A stretch of 64,000 nt of DNA from Paratinospora sagittata (GCA_035771175.1 CM069606.1:27733816-27797815), one strand, 5' to 3'. Shown: positions 24,673 through 34,768, counted from the stretch's first letter. The notes: generated by a model from the sequence alone, not told the origin. Numbers and translations are program-made.

Positions 24673-24680
24673 TATATAAG
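24673..24680 (+). promoter_or_regulatory. TE2 5' LTR TATA box
   Basis: TATATAAG in the context CTCTATATAAGGAACC, immediately downstream of the GAACGTTC array. The likely transcription start lies a few tens of bases downstream, in the pyrimidine-rich stretch after it. Confidence 0.75.
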
Positions 24681-25178
24681 GAACCCTCCTCATTCTCATT
24701 TCTCACACCAAAATCACTCTCCTTATGATTTTCCTTCTCTTTCCACTCATTCTAAGTTTTTAGTTTTTGAGACTCTCTGATCGAGACTCTCGGTACGGTG
24801 CGACGAAGTTCTGTCCGGTGGAAAGCGCCAGATCGGAAAGAAGAAGTTTTTATCTGAAGGTGGGGAACGAAACATAGGTTTGCGTGTTTCATAACTTTTA
24901 TTAAAGTTTACATTCAATTATTATTATGTCTACTATTCATTTACACTGCATTATGTCAATAATGTTTATGACCTGAATGTCCTAACTTTGCACGTCGTGA
25001 TACCGACCCTGATAAGGATCACCAGACGTTGCCAAAGTCAGTCTAAATGTCAAGAAAAGACCTGACTAGTAGACTAGACTAGTTCATGCATTGGCATCAT
25101 ACATATCACCACCTAGGGACGTATATGGTTTATGACTCATAGAATAGTTAGAAGCATTGCTCACTATTCATATTATTT

Positions 25179-25319
25179 CTCTGGAGAGGGACGTACATGA
25201 GAACTCGGCTACGCCGGGGAGGGACATCAGTACGTGAATCCAGAGCATCGTTCCTGAGGAGGGACGTACAGTGAGAACCTGGCTACGCCCGGGGAAGGAC
25301 ATCTGTACGTGAACTCAGG
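25179..25319 (+). other. Two tandem stem-loops in TE2 5' LTR
   Basis: First: CTCTGGA (25179-25185) pairs with TCCAGAG (25239-25245). Second: CCTGAG (25253-25258) pairs with CTCAGG (25314-25319). Inner arms ACGTAC and GTACGT occur in both. The two segments are diverged duplicates (shared GGCTACGCC and GGACATC), yet each retains its own complementary arms although the arm sequences differ between them. They lie downstream of the TATA box, so they are in the transcribed part. Role unknown. Confidence 0.7.
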
Positions 25320-25764
25320 CGATGTACGCTCATCAAACCATTAATACGTGACGGTGTCATGCATACATACATATTGATTGATTATGATGCTTACATGTGT
25401 ATTTAATATATTTGATATTGAAGTATGCTTTATTAATTGTTATACTCATGCACTATTTACCCACTGAGCGCGTTAAGCTCACTCCATTATTATCCAATCT
25501 TTCACAGGAAATTAGGGTGGACTGGGTGCAGGTTATGGGGCCCACAATTTATACCCTTTGTTTAATTCATTGGGGATTTTGGGAGTATGTTCCCTTGACC
25601 ATTTTATGTACAAAAGTATTCTGAATTAAATGAAATCAGATTTGTACTGTGTACTGTATTTCCGCTGCGCACTCTGTTATTACCATTATGATTGTTCCAA
25701 ATGCGCGCCCCGTCCGCGAGTGTACCGCCGGTTTAGGTGCGTCCGGGCGGGGTGTGACATTTAA

Positions 25765-25776
25765 TGGTATCAGAGC
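25765..25776 (+). promoter_or_regulatory. TE2 primer binding site (tRNA-iMet type)
   Basis: TGGTATCAGAGC, five bases after the 5' LTR ends. It matches the initiator methionine tRNA complement used by many plant gypsy elements. Confidence 0.93.
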
Positions 25777-26619
25777 ATACGGTCCACGGCCCGCCCAAGT
25801 CCACCAAATTAGGGGAAGAAAAATGTTATTAGATATATATATCTCTAGAACTATATATACATACGTCAATTATATATAGTTGAGATTTGTATTAAATATA
25901 TTTCTAGAAAACTATATGATTTTTATATAGTTTGATTTAAATATACATATAGTCAAAATTTATTAGAAACTATATGTGTAGTTATTATTGAATATATGTA
26001 TCTATATACATTAGTGTATATGAAGTACGTATAAAAAAAAAAAAAAAAAAAAAATTATTGAAAAAAATTTTATTTTTCGAATAATATATATTCGAAAAAA
26101 AAAAAATAAATAAATAAATAAAAATTTCGAAAAATTTTTATTTTTTGAAAAAAAAATTAATCGAAAAAATTTTATTTTTCGAATAATATATATTCGAAAA
26201 AAAAATAAATAAATAAAAATTTCGGAAAAATTTTTATTTTTCGAAAAATAAAAAAAAAAAAAAAATTTCGAAAAAAAAAATTTATTTTTCGAAAAAAAAA
26301 AAAAAAAAAATTTCGAAAAAAATTTATTTTTCGAAATTAAGATTTGGATTAAAAAATAACTATATATGATTTTTATAGTTTCAATTTTAATATAGTTGAT
26401 TTATGGAAACTATATATATATAGTTATGATTAAATATGTCTATACATTCATATGTGAATACGACATATATGCATCAAATCACTAATGAAGAAATTTTCAT
26501 GATGGCATAAACATCAAAAACTTGAAAATAATGTCTATGAAGACAAGGCATAAATCTTAAAAATGTTAGGAATATATTTTGTGTCTTTCACACAAATTTA
26601 TTTTCCTTTCAGCACAAGA
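25777..26619 (+). other. TE2 AT-rich untranslated leader
   Basis: No gene. It holds repeated small palindromes (AACTATAT with ATATAGTT) at about 25840-26000 and 26350-26430, and a simple-sequence block at about 26030-26340 of A/T runs broken by TTCGAA-like words and AATAAATAAATA. Just before the first ATG, TTTTCCTTTCAG (about 26601-26612) looks like a plant 3' splice site. A GT donor cannot be chosen by eye. Confidence 0.7.
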
Positions 26620-26826
26620 ATGGCCTCAAGGGAAGGACCAACTTCTACTAGCAGGAAACCAATTCCCACTAGACTAACGGAATTGTCCAAAAGAGAGGTT
26701 GTGACCATGAGGAGCATCGACAATAACGATCTCCGCCTCCGTCAAATCCTTCATGACAAACTCGCAACACTGGATTGGTTAAATATAAACCAAAGTCGAG
26801 GGTCAAGTCTCATACAACTTGGTTAG
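26620..26826 (+). CDS. TE2 short ORF overlapping ORF1
   Basis: 68 residues from ATG at 26620-26622, basic at the start (SREGP, SRKPIPTRL) with LRQILHDKLATLDWLN near the end. It stops at TAG 26824-26826. ORF1's open frame extends upstream past this stop in the +1 frame, so the two frames overlap. Related sequence in TE1 is broken by a 2-bp insertion. It may be the N-terminal part of ORF1 reached by a frameshift or by splicing, or separated by an old 1-bp change; I cannot tell which. No known domain recognised. Confidence 0.45.
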   Translation: MASREGPTSTSRKPIPTRLTELSKREVVTMRSIDNNDLRLRQILHDKLATLDWLNINQSRGSSLIQLG

Positions 26827-26842
26827 ATCCTTCTATGAAGCC

Positions 26843-28207
26843 ATGACTTCCGTGAGACTTCACGGAGATGAGATCAGCCCTAATTTGGAGACAACAATCA
26901 TGGGAACAAAAATTCCTGTCAATATCGACATTATTGCTCGCCTTTTGGAGATTCCAATTGAAGAAAAGATTATTGATCCACATGACCCCCAGACAGTTGC
27001 AGAGATCGCAGAATCTAATGCACAATTATTCAATTTCCTCGCCAAAGAGCCATACACTCAATCAACATACACCAACCTCCCAAACAATCATCTTAAGCCA
27101 TCTCTTGTCGGCCTCGGAAAGATTGTATACGGCAACATCTTGCCAGAAAGGGGCACTAGGGGCACTATGTCAAGGGCCCAACTCCTTGTGTTGTATTGCA
27201 TAGAGAAGAAAATAAAGGTCTCCCTACCACACATCATCATCCAACAAATGTTACGGGTAATTCAAAACCCTTTAACAAAGGAATTCCTCGGTTACGGAGT
27301 CTTGATTATGAGGATACTTTCCGAGGCAAACGTTGACACTTTCGATGGAACGTCAAAGCTGATCACTAAACCAGTTACAGCATCCTCTATCTTCAAGACA
27401 TATGGCACAAGTAGAGGGGTAACTGACGAAGAGGTATTCGGCACCACAATAAGAACGGCCGAAAGAATGACAGACAAGCACGGGCGTTGCCTTCGCAAAT
27501 GTCGACGCAAGATGCCTGTCAGAGAAGGCCCAAATAATGATTCCAATCCACATCCTACATCAGACCCAGCCGGTAATCCAACCGATCAACCACTTACTGA
27601 CGAAGAATTATATGCCACACTCAATCCACCTATACAAAGTCATGATCGACAAGGTACACAAGCAAATCCACCAACTTGGGACGTGCCAACTCAAGGCAAC
27701 ACTTCGTACCAAAGATTTCCAACTCCTGCGGTACAGTATCAGCCAGTTCCACAAGTTGCTGTAAACCAACCACAACAGTACTGGGCGTCACCAAATCTTG
27801 GAGGGCCAAACATCCCAATGAGCCCATTGTTTCAAACTTTTTCATCTCAAACAAACCAAATTATCCAAGGGGTTCCGGTTAGGGGATCCCCGCGCAATCA
27901 ATACAACTACGTTCCACCTATGAATCACCCATACAACCAATACTTTCCTCCAATGCCTATGGCCTACCCTTCACCTACAAGACAAACGACCCATCAACCA
28001 CCAATGGGACAACCGACTAACCTACTTGAACAGTTGGATGAAATGGCATCCAATATTGCTGCACTCAAAGAAAGCCACAATAATATATTAACTCGTTTGC
28101 CAAACTCCAACGCAGAGCGTGCACACTCTCAACCTTCTGTTAGTAGTCATTCTGTACATAACAGTAGATCTCGAAGAAACAGTAGTAGGCAAGAAAGTCA
28201 AAATTAA
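26843..28207 (+). CDS. TE2 ORF1: plant transposon-protein-like accessory gene
   Basis: 454 residues from the first ATG, uninterrupted. It is very similar to TE1 ORF1 throughout; differences include a two-codon length change in the low-complexity part (around TSDPAGN) that keeps the frame. Order: N-terminal domain to about residue 225, with FGTTIRTAERM and CLRKCRRKM marking its basic end; Pro/Gln/Asn-rich middle; short predicted helix LLEQLDEMASNIAALKES; Ser/Arg-rich tail. It lies upstream of gag in sense orientation, separated by 782 bp. TE2's Gag-Pol is broken at several places while this frame is intact, which may mean constraint or only chance. The function is not known, and the family resemblance is from pattern alone. 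Confidence 0.72.
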   Translation: MTSVRLHGDEISPNLETTIMGTKIPVNIDIIARLLEIPIEEKIIDPHDPQTVAEIAESNAQLFNFLAKEPYTQSTYTNLPNNHLKPSLVGLGKIVYGNILPERGTRGTMSRAQLLVLYCIEKKIKVSLPHIIIQQMLRVIQNPLTKEFLGYGVLIMRILSEANVDTFDGTSKLITKPVTASSIFKTYGTSRGVTDEEVFGTTIRTAERMTDKHGRCLRKCRRKMPVREGPNNDSNPHPTSDPAGNPTDQPLTDEELYATLNPPIQSHDRQGTQANPPTWDVPTQGNTSYQRFPTPAVQYQPVPQVAVNQPQQYWASPNLGGPNIPMSPLFQTFSSQTNQIIQGVPVRGSPRNQYNYVPPMNHPYNQYFPPMPMAYPSPTRQTTHQPPMGQPTNLLEQLDEMASNIAALKESHNNILTRLPNSNAERAHSQPSVSSHSVHNSRSRRNSSRQESQN

Positions 28208-28989
28208 TTTCTGGCATTGTAAACATTTTCTTTGACATATATGAATGAAATTGTTTTGTTTAAAGACTATCTTTGGTGGGCCGACTTACAACCATTCTTT
28301 CTTTTGTATCACTAACTTTGGAGTGGTATGGGACACAACAAACTTGGAGGATACTAAATAAAATGTGGAAGTAAGAAAACCCATGACCTTGTGTGAAAAG
28401 AAACATTTGGAGAAAGTTGCATTACTAATATTATCACTAAGTTTACACGGTATGGGACGAGTAAATTTGGACGATACTATTCGTGAACTTCTATTCAGCC
28501 AATGTTTTTAGAGACCGTGTTCATACAACTTAACTTGGTTTCCACCCTTATTACTAAATTCATGTGGTATGGGACATATGAATTTGGATAATAATCGAAC
28601 AAACTAAGCGTAAGCGTATGAATGCATAAGATTGCGATAGAACGTTAGATCAGGATATTTACCGAGGCAAATCTTAGACTTTTTATGACTCGTATGGTTT
28701 TTCAATAAAATATATGTATGTTCACAAAGACCACAGCCAAATCATTTTAAATACTTGCAAAGATTTGTACTTATTATATAAACGTTCTAACCTTGTTTTT
28801 ACACCATGGCCAAACATACGAGTTATATAAGCTCTTTGATTGCTCAACAAAAACCTTACACTATACTTAGAAAAAATAGGTGATTTTAATATTGCAGTAC
28901 TCTCGAAATTGTTGCTGAGCATATTATAACATTATCCTTGGCTACAGTTCCTAAATCTTGGTTTTCCTTTTATCTTTGCCAGTGCGACA
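28208..28989 (+). other. TE2 spacer between ORF1 and gag, with three-copy repeat
   Basis: 782 bp without a credible gene. Three diverged copies centred on GGTATGGGAC occur at about 28310-28360, 28432-28490 and 28549-28600, with period about 117-122 bp. Shared flanks are TCACTAA before the core and TTGGAGGATACT-like words after it. The arrangement matches TE1's spacer in mirror orientation. A promoter or leader role for Gag-Pol is possible but unproven. Confidence 0.75.
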
Positions 28990-31900
28990 ATGCAAACCAG
29001 GAAGAGAGGAAGGCCACGTGTTGTTCGTCCAGCAGTGGAGGCACCTCCTGAGATTCAGGAACCGCCGCCTCAGACAACAGCACAGGCCACACCCAACACT
29101 GCCACTACATCTGGGCAGGCAATACCACCACCACCCATACCCTTTGCCATGCCTTCAAGCATTGAAACCTTCTTTGCTGGATTTATTGAGGCGATGAAGG
29201 TCACTGTTCAAACTGCCGTTCGTGAGACCACAGCCAGTCAGGTTGCCACGGTTCAAGCACCTGTAAATTTTGGGTCCGAAGCTCAAACCGATCAGATTAC
29301 TAAATACAAGCGGTTACAACCTCTTACTTTCGATGGTACCATTGATCCTGATGAGGTGCAAAAGTGGTTGGATGAGTCCAAGAAGGCTCTTGATGCAATG
29401 GGAGTCGATGAGACTCGTAAAATTCCACTAGCAACCTACCAACTTGTTGGTGCCGCAAACACATGGTGGATCACAGTGAAAGAAGACCCAAAGGTCAATA
29501 TAGCAGATATGACTTGGCAACAGTTTGAGTCAATGTTTATTGATGAGTATTTTCCCAGCGCGGTGACAAAGCAGAAGCGCCAGGAATTTGCTAAGTTATA
29601 TCAAGGAACCATGACTGTCAGAGAATATGCTGGAAAATTTAAAGAATTATCAGTCTACTCTCTCTCCACCATCTCAACGGAGCGAGATAAGAGTGAGAAA
29701 TTTTATAATGGTCTTCGCCATGACATTCGACGAGCCTTATCGATCTTGGATCTCAAGATTTACAAGGAGGTTGTTGACAAGGCCATGAGCTTTGAACAAG
29801 AGAAACTCTTACAGGAACAGAGAATGAATAAGGGCAAACGACCTGCAACGTTTTCCCAACAAGGCTCCCAACAGGGCAACAAGAAAAAGCCCTACTACAA
29901 TCAAAACCCAGCCCTCCCAGCCCCAGTTTCCAAGAATGAGGCCACAACACCTGCGGCTGAACCTTCTACCCCTAACCATCAGGGTTTCCGCAACCATGGC
30001 CGTGGTGGTCGTTATGGACGAGGTGGCCGTAGCAACGGCAATGGCAGAGGTGGTGGTCGACACCACAATCAACAAGGCCAGCAGAATTATCAGAATGGCC
30101 AGCAACACAATCAGCAGTACAGGCCGACTTGTTACAATTGCGGCCAGAAGGGCCATGTCAAACATCTTTGGCCGCACCTTCAACAACCTATTCCGGCTAT
30201 TCCAGTCCAACAAGCACCACCTGCTGCTAATGCCCAACCCAGGCAGACCCAGCAGAACCAGGGTCAACGGAATCAGGGCAGAGCATATGCCATCGCTCAC
30301 CAACCCCTCCCAGACAATAATGTCGTCGAAGGTACCTTTCCTTTGTTCAATACATTGGTGCATGTTTTGTTTGATTCAGGTGCTACGCATTCTTTTATAT
30401 CATCAACATTGGTAAGACATTTAGGCCTGCATCCTGAACCCACAAACATCACACTCCATGTCACATCACCGTTCGGATCGGGTACTGACGTGAATTTGCA
30501 GTGTTCTCGATGTGAGCTTCGAATGTCCGAACAGATAATATATGCCGATCTTTTTGTGATTGATTTTGATGACTTCGACATCATCCTCGGCATGGACTGG
30601 CTCGCACCACTGAATGCAAAGATCGACTGTATGAACAAGCACGTTCAGTTAACTTTGCCTACAGGAGAGTTTGTCAAGATTCAGGGGACAAGGAAATGGA
30701 TACACAAATCAACAGTTGCCCTTCTCAAGTCACAACTTCGAGCGTTGTCTCTTGACGACGGCAATGAATCACCAGCTCCGTACCCTCCTGAAGTACGCGA
30801 TGTTCCCGTCGTATCTGAATTCCCAACAGTTTTTCTTAATGACCTTCCTGGTCTACCTCCAGTTAGGGAATTCGATTTTGAGATCAACCTCATACCTGGG
30901 ATAGGGCCTATCTCAATTCCACCATACAGAATGTCAAATGTTGAACTGGTCGAATTAGACAAACAACTTAAGGAATTAGAGCGTAATGGCTTCATCCGAA
31001 AGAGTTCATCACCCTGGGGCGCTCCAGTTCTGTTTGTTCGCAAAAAGGATGGTTCGTTACGACTTTGCATCGATTATCGCAAGTTGAATAACGTCACCAT
31101 CAAGAACAGATATCCGTTGCCCAGGATCGATGACTTATTCGACCAACTTCGAGAAGCCAAATACTTCTCTAAGATTGATTTACTGTCCGGTTATCACCAA
31201 CTCCGGATCCGGGAGTCAGACATCACCAAGACGGCGTTCAGAACTCGGTACGGTCATTACGAATTCTTAGTTATGTCGTTCGGCCTAACAAATGCACCTG
31301 CTGCATTCATGGATTTGATGAATCGCATATTCAGGTTATACTTAGACCGGTTCGTGGTGGTTTTTGTCGACGACATCTTGATATATTCCTCAACCGAGGA
31401 AGACCATAAACTACATTTGAAGATCGTCCTCCAGACCTTACAAAGACACCAACTGTATGCAAAGTTGAGTAAGTACGAATTTTGGGCGCAGAGAGTTCAA
31501 TTCCTCGGCCATGTGGTTTCAGGCAATGGCATTGAGGTTGATCCTTCTAAGGTTGAAGCAGTCTTAAACTGGAAGCAGCCTACCACTGTTACTCAAATTA
31601 GGAGTTTTCTTGGTTTGGCTGGCTGTTACAGACGCTTCATTAAGGACTTCTCAAAGATTGCTGAACCTATGACCAAGCTCACTCGAAAAGACGTGCGCTT
31701 CATCTGGAATCCCGCCTGTGAAGCATCATTTCAGGAATTGAAGAAACGCCTCACGACGGCTCCTGTACTTATCACTCCAAGAAATGGAATTGGTTTTTCA
31801 TTATACACCGATGCCTCTCTCCAAGGCTTAGGTGCCGTACTAATGCAAGAAGGCCAAGTTGTTGCATATGCCTCCAGGCAACTGAAGATTCATGAGGGTA

Positions 31901-32094
31901 ATTACCCAACCCATGACTTGGAACTTGCAGCTGTTGTGTTTGCACTTAAATTATGGCGTCATTACCTATACGGTGAACGGTTCGAGGTCTTCTTAGATCA
32001 CAAGAGTCTTAAGTACATATACACTCAGAGAGACCTAAACCTCCGCCAAAGAAGATGGTTGGAATTCTTGAAAGACTATGACTTCCAACTCTAG
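28990..32094 (+). CDS. gag-pol: TE2 Gag-protease-RT-RNase H, truncated by TAG
   Basis: 1034 codons from ATG 28990. Gag core about 108-275; Gly/Arg-rich stretch about 337-358; zinc knuckle at 381-394 reads [14 protein letters not shown], so the last zinc ligand is Trp instead of Cys. Protease has DSGATHSF (about 462) and ILGMDWL (about 532). Unlike TE1, the frame continues through Glu631 into reverse transcriptase, which has FVDD intact but DLLSGYHQ (usual DLRSGYHQ), LVMSFG (usual LVMPFG) and AGCYRRF (usual AGYYRRF). RNase H begins normally ([23 protein letters not shown]) and stops at TAG 32092-32094, where TE1 has CAG. The original product is one polyprotein; this copy is probably not functional. 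Confidence 0.92.
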   Translation: MQTRKRGRPRVVRPAVEAPPEIQEPPPQTTAQATPNTATTSGQAIPPPPIPFAMPSSIETFFAGFIEAMKVTVQTAVRETTASQVATVQAPVNFGSEAQTDQITKYKRLQPLTFDGTIDPDEVQKWLDESKKALDAMGVDETRKIPLATYQLVGAANTWWITVKEDPKVNIADMTWQQFESMFIDEYFPSAVTKQKRQEFAKLYQGTMTVREYAGKFKELSVYSLSTISTERDKSEKFYNGLRHDIRRALSILDLKIYKEVVDKAMSFEQEKLLQEQRMNKGKRPATFSQQGSQQGNKKKPYYNQNPALPAPVSKNEATTPAAEPSTPNHQGFRNHGRGGRYGRGGRSNGNGRGGGRHHNQQGQQNYQNGQQHNQQYRPTCYNCGQKGHVKHLWPHLQQPIPAIPVQQAPPAANAQPRQTQQNQGQRNQGRAYAIAHQPLPDNNVVEGTFPLFNTLVHVLFDSGATHSFISSTLVRHLGLHPEPTNITLHVTSPFGSGTDVNLQCSRCELRMSEQIIYADLFVIDFDDFDIILGMDWLAPLNAKIDCMNKHVQLTLPTGEFVKIQGTRKWIHKSTVALLKSQLRALSLDDGNESPAPYPPEVRDVPVVSEFPTVFLNDLPGLPPVREFDFEINLIPGIGPISIPPYRMSNVELVELDKQLKELERNGFIRKSSSPWGAPVLFVRKKDGSLRLCIDYRKLNNVTIKNRYPLPRIDDLFDQLREAKYFSKIDLLSGYHQLRIRESDITKTAFRTRYGHYEFLVMSFGLTNAPAAFMDLMNRIFRLYLDRFVVVFVDDILIYSSTEEDHKLHLKIVLQTLQRHQLYAKLSKYEFWAQRVQFLGHVVSGNGIEVDPSKVEAVLNWKQPTTVTQIRSFLGLAGCYRRFIKDFSKIAEPMTKLTRKDVRFIWNPACEASFQELKKRLTTAPVLITPRNGIGFSLYTDASLQGLGAVLMQEGQVVAYASRQLKIHEGNYPTHDLELAAVVFALKLWRHYLYGERFEVFLDHKSLKYIYTQRDLNLRQRRWLEFLKDYDFQL

Positions 32095-32757
32095 TACCAT
32101 CCCGGAAAGGCCAATGTTGTGGCCGATGCTTTGAGTAGACAATCTTATGTTGCTTGCACTCTTAACTATGAAATGGGGAAGTTGGCTACAGAGATGGACA
32201 ACTTTAACCTCCAACTGAATGAAGAGGGACCACGCCCACGACTCTCTCAATTATCAGCTACCTCTGACCTCGTTCGCAAGATTTCAGCTACTCAAGCCAA
32301 TGACCCTATGTTAATGGAGAAACGAGAACTTCTACTCAGCGGGCAAGACCTTCCTCATTGGTCAGTCTCTGACGACGGAGTCGTTTTCTATAAAAAACGT
32401 CTTTGTCTTCCGAACGATCCTGAGGTTCGGAAAGACGTGCTTACTGAGATGCACTGTTCGAGATACGCTATGCATCCTGGGGGTGACAAGATGTACCAGG
32501 ATGTCAAGCGACAATTCTGGTTTTCTGGAATGAAGAAGGCAATTGCGGACTTTGTTGCTCGATGTCTTGTTTGCCAGAAAGTTAAGGCAGAACGACGACT
32601 TCCCTCTGGCCTTCTCCAGCCGTTACCTATTGGAGAATGGAAATGGGAGAACATCGCAATGGATTTTGTTACAGCCTTACCTCGAAATAATAAAGGGCAA
32701 ATGCTATCTGGGTTATCATTGACAGACTTACCAAGTCTGCACACTTCTTGCCAATAA
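32095..32757 (+). pseudogene. pol: TE2 RNase H end and integrase N-terminal part
   Basis: Same frame as the preceding coding region after its TAG; the first ATG in this piece is at 32119. It carries the last RNase H motif (VADALSRQ), the linker, the integrase zinc-binding region (H and H in MHCSRYAMHPGG, CLVC) and the first catalytic Asp in AMDFVTALP. One G missing between 32700 and 32701, relative to TE1, shifts the frame and it ends at 32757. It cannot be made as a separate enzyme. Confidence 0.88.
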
Positions 32758-33671
32758 AGTTCACGGATAATCCCGCCAAACTTGCAGAACTATATGAAAG
32801 AGAGATCGTACGCCTTCATGGCATACCACTCACGATCGTCTCTGATCGAGACCCTCGATTCACATCAAACTTTTGGAAAAGCTTCCAGAATATAATGGGT
32901 TCTAAGATCACTATGAGCACAACCTTCCACCCTCAGACTGATGGGCAGTCAGAACGGCTTATCCAAATCTTAGAAGACATGCTACGATGCTGCATTTTGG
33001 ACTTTCATGACGGATGGGCAAAGTATTTGCATCTAGCTGAGTTTGCATACAACAATAGCTACCAATCTAGTATCGGCATGGCACCATACGAGGCTCTTTA
33101 TGGTCGGCCTTGCAGATCTCCGGTATGCTGGTTAGATATGGCCGATCGACCGCAGTTAGGCCCTGAACTAGTTCAAGAGACTTCTGAGAAGATCACACTA
33201 GCAAAGGAACGACTTCGTGTTGCACAAAGTCGACAGAAGAGCTATGCTGACAAACGGCGACAGCCTCTGGAATTCGATAAGGGGAACTTTATTTTTATAC
33301 AAGTCCAGCCCGCCCGAGGTGTCAAACGCTTTGGGATCAAAGGAAAGCTCTCCCCGCGGTATATCGGTCCATTTTCGATCATTGAACGTATTGGCAAACT
33401 TGCTTATCGTCTGTCCCTTCCCTCGTCCATGCCTAAGGTTCATGACGTTTTTCATGTATCTATGCTTCGCAAGTATCGTCCTGATCCTTCGCATATCATC
33501 CCTTTAGTCGAGGTTCGGGTTGAGGAAGGAAATAAGTATCAAGAGAAAGCAATACAGATTTTAGATAGAAAAACTCAAGAACTACGGAGATGTAGCATAG
33601 AGGAAGCTACATGGGAACTAGAATCAACAATTAAACAGAAATACCCTGACTTGTTTTCTAGTACCACCTGA
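32748..33671 (+). pseudogene. pol: TE2 integrase C-terminal part with damaged chromodomain
   Basis: 307 codons in the shifted frame. It holds the remaining catalytic residues (VSDRDPRF and QSERLIQ), the GPF motif (YIGPF, intact here but changed in TE1) and [13 protein letters not shown]. The end should be a chromodomain, but 12 residues present in TE1 (from TLVKV to HHGI) are missing between RRCSI and EEATWE. The loss is 36 bp, in frame, and the remaining junction at 33595-33599 is GCATA, which in TE1 flanks the lost segment on both sides. The aromatic LW position of the fold is inside the lost piece, so histone binding is unlikely. Confidence 0.88.
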
Positions 33672-33895
33672 TGTTGTGATACATTGTATTATTTTCACTT
33701 CTAAATACCAGGATGAAACATTGTTTACACTTATCTTCATACATTGTTTCACTTGAATAACTACGCAGATATCTGAAAATCATATCAATGGATATCGTCA
33801 TGCACACACGCCGTGGCTCCTTACCAACCTGCGGCTACTTCGCACGCACTACCCCTATTCCATACTTGACTTGATTTCGAGGGCGAAATCCCTTT

Positions 33896-33908
33896 AAGGG
33901 GGGTAGAG
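33896..33908 (+). promoter_or_regulatory. TE2 polypurine tract
   Basis: AAGGGGGGTAGAG immediately before the 3' LTR, identical to TE1. The 224 bp between the integrase stop and this tract (33672-33895) are non-coding. Confidence 0.88.
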
Positions 33909-33966
33909 TGTAATACTCTGTATTTCACCAAAAAAAAGAAGAAGAAAAATTCACTATTTGGGCAAC

Positions 33967-34250
33967 GCCCGAACGTTCAGGCGCATGCCCGAACGTTCAG
34001 GCGCATGCCAGAACGTTCAGGCGCATGACAGAACTTTCAGACGCAATGCCAGAACGTTCAGGCGCATGCCAGAACGTTCAGGCGCAATGCCAGAACGTTC
34101 AGGCGCAATGCCAGAACGTTCAGGCGCAATGCCAGAACGTTCAGGCGCAATGCCAGAACATTCTGGCGTAATGCCAGAAAGTTCAGGCGCAATGCCAGAA
34201 CGTACAGGCGCAATGCCAGAACGTTCAGGCGCCTGCCAGAACGTTCAGGT
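33967..34250 (+). repeat. GAACGTTC promoter repeat array, 14 copies (TE2 3' LTR)
   Basis: Fourteen units of 20-21 bp. Ten keep GAACGTTC, while four are altered in the core (GAACTTTC, GAACATTC, GAAAGTTC, GAACGTAC). Decay of the palindrome in the middle copies contrasts with intact copies at both edges. Confidence 0.93.
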
Positions 34251-34768
34251 GCCAAAAATCTCTATATAAGGAACCCTCCTCATTCTCATTTCTCACACCA
34301 AAATCACTCTCCTTATGATTTTCCTTCTCTTTCCACTCATTCTAAGTTTTTAGTTTTTGAGACTCTCTGATCGAGACTCTCGGTACGGTGCGACGAAGAT
34401 CTGTCCGGTGGAAAGCGCCAGATCGGAAAGAAGAAGTTTTTATCTGAAGGTGGGGAACGAAACATAGGTTTGCGTGTTTCATAACTTTTATTAAAGTTTA
34501 CATTCAATTATTATTATGTCTACTATTCATTTACACTGCATTATGTCAATAATGTTTATGACCTGAATGTCCTAACTTTGCACGTCGTGATACCGACCCT
34601 GATAAGGATCACCAGACGTTGCCAAAGTCAGTCTAAATGTCAAGAAAAGACCTGACCAGTAGACTAGACTAGTTCATGCATTGGCATCATACATATCACC
34701 ACCTAGGGACGTATATGGTTTATGACTCATAGAATAGTTAGAAGCATTGCTCACTATTCATATTATTT

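Larger units (their letters stand above)
24485..25759 (+). repeat. TE2 5' LTR
   Basis: 1275 bp, TGTAATACTC to GTGTGACA. It has only six GAACGTTC repeats, the fewest of the four LTRs; with eight more units in its partner this accounts for the 166-bp length difference. It contains TATATAAG at 24673-24680 and the paired stem-loops at 25179-25319. Short frames within it are LTR sequence, not genes. Confidence 0.95.

Noticed and set aside
25765..25776. tRNA gene
   Set aside because: Only the 12-base primer complement is present; no cloverleaf sequence surrounds it.
26030..26340. Functional AT-rich replication origin or matrix attachment region
   Set aside because: The A/T runs with TTCGAA-like words are simple sequence in the retroelement leader; nothing specific supports an origin.
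33967..34250. CRISPR-like array
   Set aside because: Direct 20-21-bp repeats with no unique spacers, inside an LTR, in a eukaryotic context, and no cas genes.
33958..34269. Frame with repeating MPERSGA/CQNVQ words in the LTR repeat arrays
   Set aside because: It is the translation of the 20-21-bp promoter repeat, upstream of the TATA box and variable in copy number. Not a protein.
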